From Chromobotia macracanthus (taxonomy: Eukaryota; Chordata; Actinopteri; Cypriniformes; Botiidae): a stretch of 64,000 nucleotides of DNA. Location: the NCBI GenBank assembly GCA_036877525.1, contig JAZGTH010000065.1, positions 5,553,001 through 5,617,000 of the forward strand, in the 5' to 3' direction. This document shows positions 63,101 through 64,000 of the stretch, piece after piece. Numbering within the stretch: the first letter of the stretch is position 1; each line of letters begins with the position of its first letter. The position numbers were made by a program, and so were the translations under genes. The notes under the pieces are model-generated. The model searched no databases. It saw nothing but the letters and a program-made list of their open reading frames with translations, and had not been told where the DNA came from.

Positions 63101-64000
63101 TTATTTTTATTAATGACTTATTTTATCTTTCATTTATCATTAATAGTGAGAAATATGTGAGAGTGATTACGTTGTCCTTTTCCAGCTGGAAGTTATTAAT
63201 GAGCTGAGCGTAGCGGCCTTTAGCTTTCATCAAGTCGCTGTGAGTCCCAGCCTCCTTTATCTCTCCATTTTCCAACATCAACACCTCATCACAAAACTCC
63301 AAATACTGCAGACACAGCAAAGAAGAGGAGAGAAGGTCAGATGAGATCAGCACTCACAGTGGGACAATTCCTAATTAAGAGTTACATATTAAAACAGGCT
63401 TTACAAGCAGCGTTGCTGATTTACCCTGAGTGACACATTTATAAGACATCCTGTGTAATTCGTGGTGGTTGAAGGTTTGTGTGTATGTCTGTGGGTTCCC
63501 TGACTGGAACATTTGTGAACGTATGTTAATGAACATTGGCAGGCTTAGACAACCGCTTCCTCTCTCTGAGAAGGCTATGCATCACATATTACAATAATCA
63601 TAATGTTAACGACATGTTATAGGAAATTACCTGTAATTGATGAGTGACCAGAATGACTGATTTGCCCTTTAGAACTTTCTTGATACATTTTTCAAATATA
63701 TGCTTCCCAACATGGGCGTCAACAGCAGACAGAGGATCATCCAATAGGAAGATGTCTCTGTTAGAATATACTGCCCTGGCTAAACTAACTCTCTGCTTTT
63801 GACCCCCTGAAAGATTTAAACCTCGCTCTCCAATCTGCAAACAACAGACAATACACACATATGAGGAACATTATTGGCACACTTGAAATAACTGTATTGC
63901 TTAGTGGCATTTAGCAGTTCCATATAAAATGAATTAGTATGAGTGTGTAGTACTATACTGTACTATATGTGATGCGTATGGGTACACAGACCTCTGTCTG
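57058..64000 (-). CDS. abcc12: ABC transporter subfamily C, ABCC12-like (3' part; gene runs off the window)
   Basis: Eighteen coding exons joined in frame give 781 codons including TGA (2343 nt). Exons from 5' to 3': 64000-63992 (partial), 63834-63631, 63305-63171, 62985-62889, 61913-61845, 61766-61677, 61580-61477, 61116-60928, 60752-60526, 60330-60193, 59825-59636, 59542-59453, 59202-59013, 58733-58574, 57952-57874, 57740-57627, 57544-57380, 57150-57058. All introns are GT-AG and junction phases agree. The product is a plasma-membrane ATP-driven exporter of the MRP class. The window shows the end of NBD1 (LSGGQKQR, LLDDPLSAVDAHVGK, VTHQ), an acidic linker, the second membrane domain and complete NBD2 (GRTGSGKSS, FSVGERQ, IILLDEATAS, LTIAHR). 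NBD1 has Asp where NBD2 has the catalytic Glu after Walker B, the usual ABCC asymmetry. Similarity is closest to ABCC12/ABCC11. Fish are known for ABCC12, hence the symbol. The substrate is unknown. Confidence 0.88.
57380..57544 (-). CDS. abcc12: abcc12-like exon: NBD2 Walker B and H-loop
   Basis: 55 codons: Walker B and D-loop (IILLDEATASIDSETD), H-loop (LTIAHRINTVL) and ILVMDQGK. Donor AAG|GTAAGA, phase 0. Confidence 0.95.
57627..57740 (-). CDS. abcc12: abcc12-like exon: NBD2 signature
   Basis: 38 codons from IAKLPEKLDSPVVENGEN to ARALLRNSK. The ABC signature is FSVGERQ rather than LSGGQ, as in other ABCC NBD2s of this group. Phase 0 at both ends. Confidence 0.95.
57874..57952 (-). CDS. 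abcc12: abcc12-like exon after the NBD2 Q-loop
   Basis: 79 bp. The first base completes an Arg codon, then YNLDPFNNYKDEDLWQALEK and TYMKDT. Donor ACA|GTAAAG. Confidence 0.92.
58574..58733 (-). CDS. abcc12: abcc12-like exon: NBD2 Walker A end and Q-loop
   Basis: 160 bp. Completes the Walker A (GSG|KSSLGVALFRL) and carries the Q-loop region LSVIPQDPVLFIGTV. Acceptor CTGGTTCAG, donor GTCAG|GTGAAT. Confidence 0.95.
59013..59202 (-). CDS. abcc12: abcc12-like exon: start of NBD2
   Basis: 190 bp. GWPQEGAITFKNYSMRYREN leads into VGIVGRTGSG, the first part of Walker A. Ends one base into a Gly codon at TCTG|GTAAGA. Confidence 0.95.
59453..59542 (-). CDS. abcc12: abcc12-like exon: end of membrane domain 2
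   Basis: 30 codons: LTGILQFVVRLSTEVEAKFT and SVERLLEYIT, the last helix and the coupling segment before NBD2. The donor is GTAGGA, a little off consensus. Confidence 0.92.
59636..59825 (-). CDS. abcc12: abcc12-like exon: membrane helices of TMD2
   Basis: 190 bp. Contains RWLSFWLDFLSATVTLMVAL and GLALSYTIQ, typical of ABCC membrane domain 2. Two hydrophobic segments. Confidence 0.93.
60193..60330 (-). CDS. abcc12: abcc12-like exon: cytosolic loop of TMD2
   Basis: 138 bp. RSIRHMKRMENVSRSPWISL and IIQGLSTIHAYDKREQYIQ, the conserved ENVSRSPW loop of ABCC proteins. Confidence 0.94.
60526..60752 (-). CDS. abcc12: abcc12-like exon: TMD2 loop and helix pair
   Basis: 227 bp. SPMSFFDTTPTGRMVNRFSK is the classic ABCC intracellular loop motif, followed by a long hydrophobic stretch (about 35 residues) forming two helices. 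Ends two bases into a Tyr codon. Confidence 0.95.
60928..61116 (-). CDS. abcc12: abcc12-like exon: extracellular loop and helix
   Basis: 63 codons. An Asn/Ser-rich extracellular loop with NSS and NIS glycosylation sequons is followed by helix MIYGLIIVAMVLLSVTKGYA and SSKLHDTMFKR. Confidence 0.92.
61177..61476 (-). repeat. Dispersed repeat with GT microsatellites in an abcc12-like intron
   Basis: Within the intron 61117-61476. Carries GGTCCCCACAAGGGAAATTG, CAAAAAGG and GGAAAGCATAGAAACCTAATG, matching the repeat at 55.5 kb, with GT runs at both sides. Confidence 0.65.
61477..61580 (-). CDS. abcc12: abcc12-like exon: first helix of TMD2
   Basis: 104 bp. YLLTLMVVLLFILLVGSTAF then SNWWLSFWLDQGSG, the conserved NWWL motif. 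The first two bases complete the second Gly of the junction GGY. Confidence 0.93.
61677..61766 (-). CDS. abcc12: abcc12-like exon: linker to TMD2
   Basis: 90 bp. RKDQLVTQEVSQEGSVTWRT and YHKYCKAAG; the EGSVTW motif precedes membrane domain 2 in ABCC proteins. Donor GGAG|GTATTG. Confidence 0.92.
61845..61913 (-). CDS. abcc12: abcc12-like short linker exon
   Basis: 69 bp encoding FDMSDEKIETVESFPKKSTA and TK, charged linker without a fold signature. Supported mainly by its splice sites (TTTCTAG and AAAG|GTAAAT) and phase match. Confidence 0.8.
62361..62636. mobile_element. Palindromic MITE with TTAA flanks in an abcc12-like intron
   Basis: The 276-bp element has ends TTAAAGGGATAATTT and (reverse) TTAAAGGGATAGTTCACCC, inner inverted blocks TCATTTACTCACTCTCATGT and ATGACATGAGGGTGAGTAAA, and TTAA at both flanks. 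It resembles a very abundant cyprinid repeat. TTAA duplication suggests mobilisation by a piggyBac-type transposase; that class is inference. Confidence 0.8.
62889..62985 (-). CDS. abcc12: abcc12-like linker exon
   Basis: 97 bp encoding DKKEDSFKMQAELDDAKQIN and PEEPKLNGIENP, part of the acidic inter-domain linker. Acceptor TTATATAG, donor CCAG|GTTAGA. Weakly conserved, but in frame with both neighbours. Confidence 0.82.
63171..63305 (-). CDS. abcc12: abcc12-like exon: end of NBD1
   Basis: 45 codons. FCDEVLMLENGEIKEAGTHS, DLMKAKGRYAQLINNF; the C-terminal strands of NBD1. Phase 0 at both ends. Confidence 0.93.
63631..63834 (-). CDS. abcc12: abcc12-like exon: NBD1 signature, Walker B, H-loop
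   Basis: 68 codons. IGERGLNLSGGQKQRVSLAR (signature), IFLLDDPLSAVDAHVGKHIF (Walker B with Asp at the catalytic position), VILVTHQLQ (H-loop). Acceptor TTTGCAG. Confidence 0.96.
63992..64000 (-). CDS. abcc12: abcc12-like partial exon at window edge
   Basis: Last nine bases, read as QTE, precede a GTCTGT donor. Together with the next exon they give the expected TE-IGERG junction. The donor is off consensus at +3, so the boundary is less sure. Confidence 0.55.

Noticed and set aside
1..64000. CRISPR arrays, operons, prophage or other prokaryotic systems
   Set aside because: The window is vertebrate nuclear DNA with spliced genes; the repeats seen are microsatellites, SINEs and MITEs.

Overview
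The window looks like teleost genomic DNA, most likely from a cyprinid-type fish. Three vertebrate protein-coding genes can be supported: cebpa, cebpg and the 3' part of an ABCC12-like ABC transporter. They sit in long AT-rich non-coding DNA full of CA/GA/GAAA microsatellites, tRNA-derived SINEs and palindromic MITEs typical of teleosts. The genes have GT-AG introns and no operon structure. The fish assignment rests on protein similarity and repeat types recalled from general knowledge, not on a search.

Layout. 1-18.1 kb is non-coding DNA downstream of cebpa, with microsatellites, one SINE, an inverted duplication and several MITEs. cebpa (19196-20068, minus) is a single-exon C/EBP-alpha gene. 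It has a TATA box, a five-codon upstream ORF placed exactly 7 nt before the main start, and a perfect C/EBP palindrome about 0.5 kb upstream. cebpg (coding 23202-23896, plus) is C/EBP-gamma in two coding exons behind a probable non-coding first exon near 22.09 kb. It is head-to-head with cebpa, roughly 1.7 kb from promoter to promoter. 25.2-57.0 kb is a gene-poor stretch of about 32 kb in which I find no convincing coding exon, but which holds MITEs, SINEs, a 30-bp perfect palindrome, a 16-bp-arm hairpin and three promoter-like patches. 57058-64000 (minus) contains 18 coding exons of the ABC transporter; the gene continues past the right edge.

Reading the ABC transporter exons together gives a continuous frame of 781 codons including the stop (2343 nt). 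It runs from the end of NBD1 through a linker, the second membrane domain and the whole of NBD2. Every intron is GT-AG and phases match at every junction. C/EBP-alpha and C/EBP-gamma are bZIP proteins that can heterodimerise, and their divergent placement with nearby C/EBP- and ATF/C/EBP-type sites suggests auto- or cross-regulation, which is inference.

I found no clearly new biological system. The observations most worth checking are the ATF-C/EBP composite site in cebpg intron 1, the C/EBP palindrome upstream of cebpa, the orphan promoter-like patches at 27.2, 29.5 and 41.7 kb, and the multi-copy near-palindromic MITE family.
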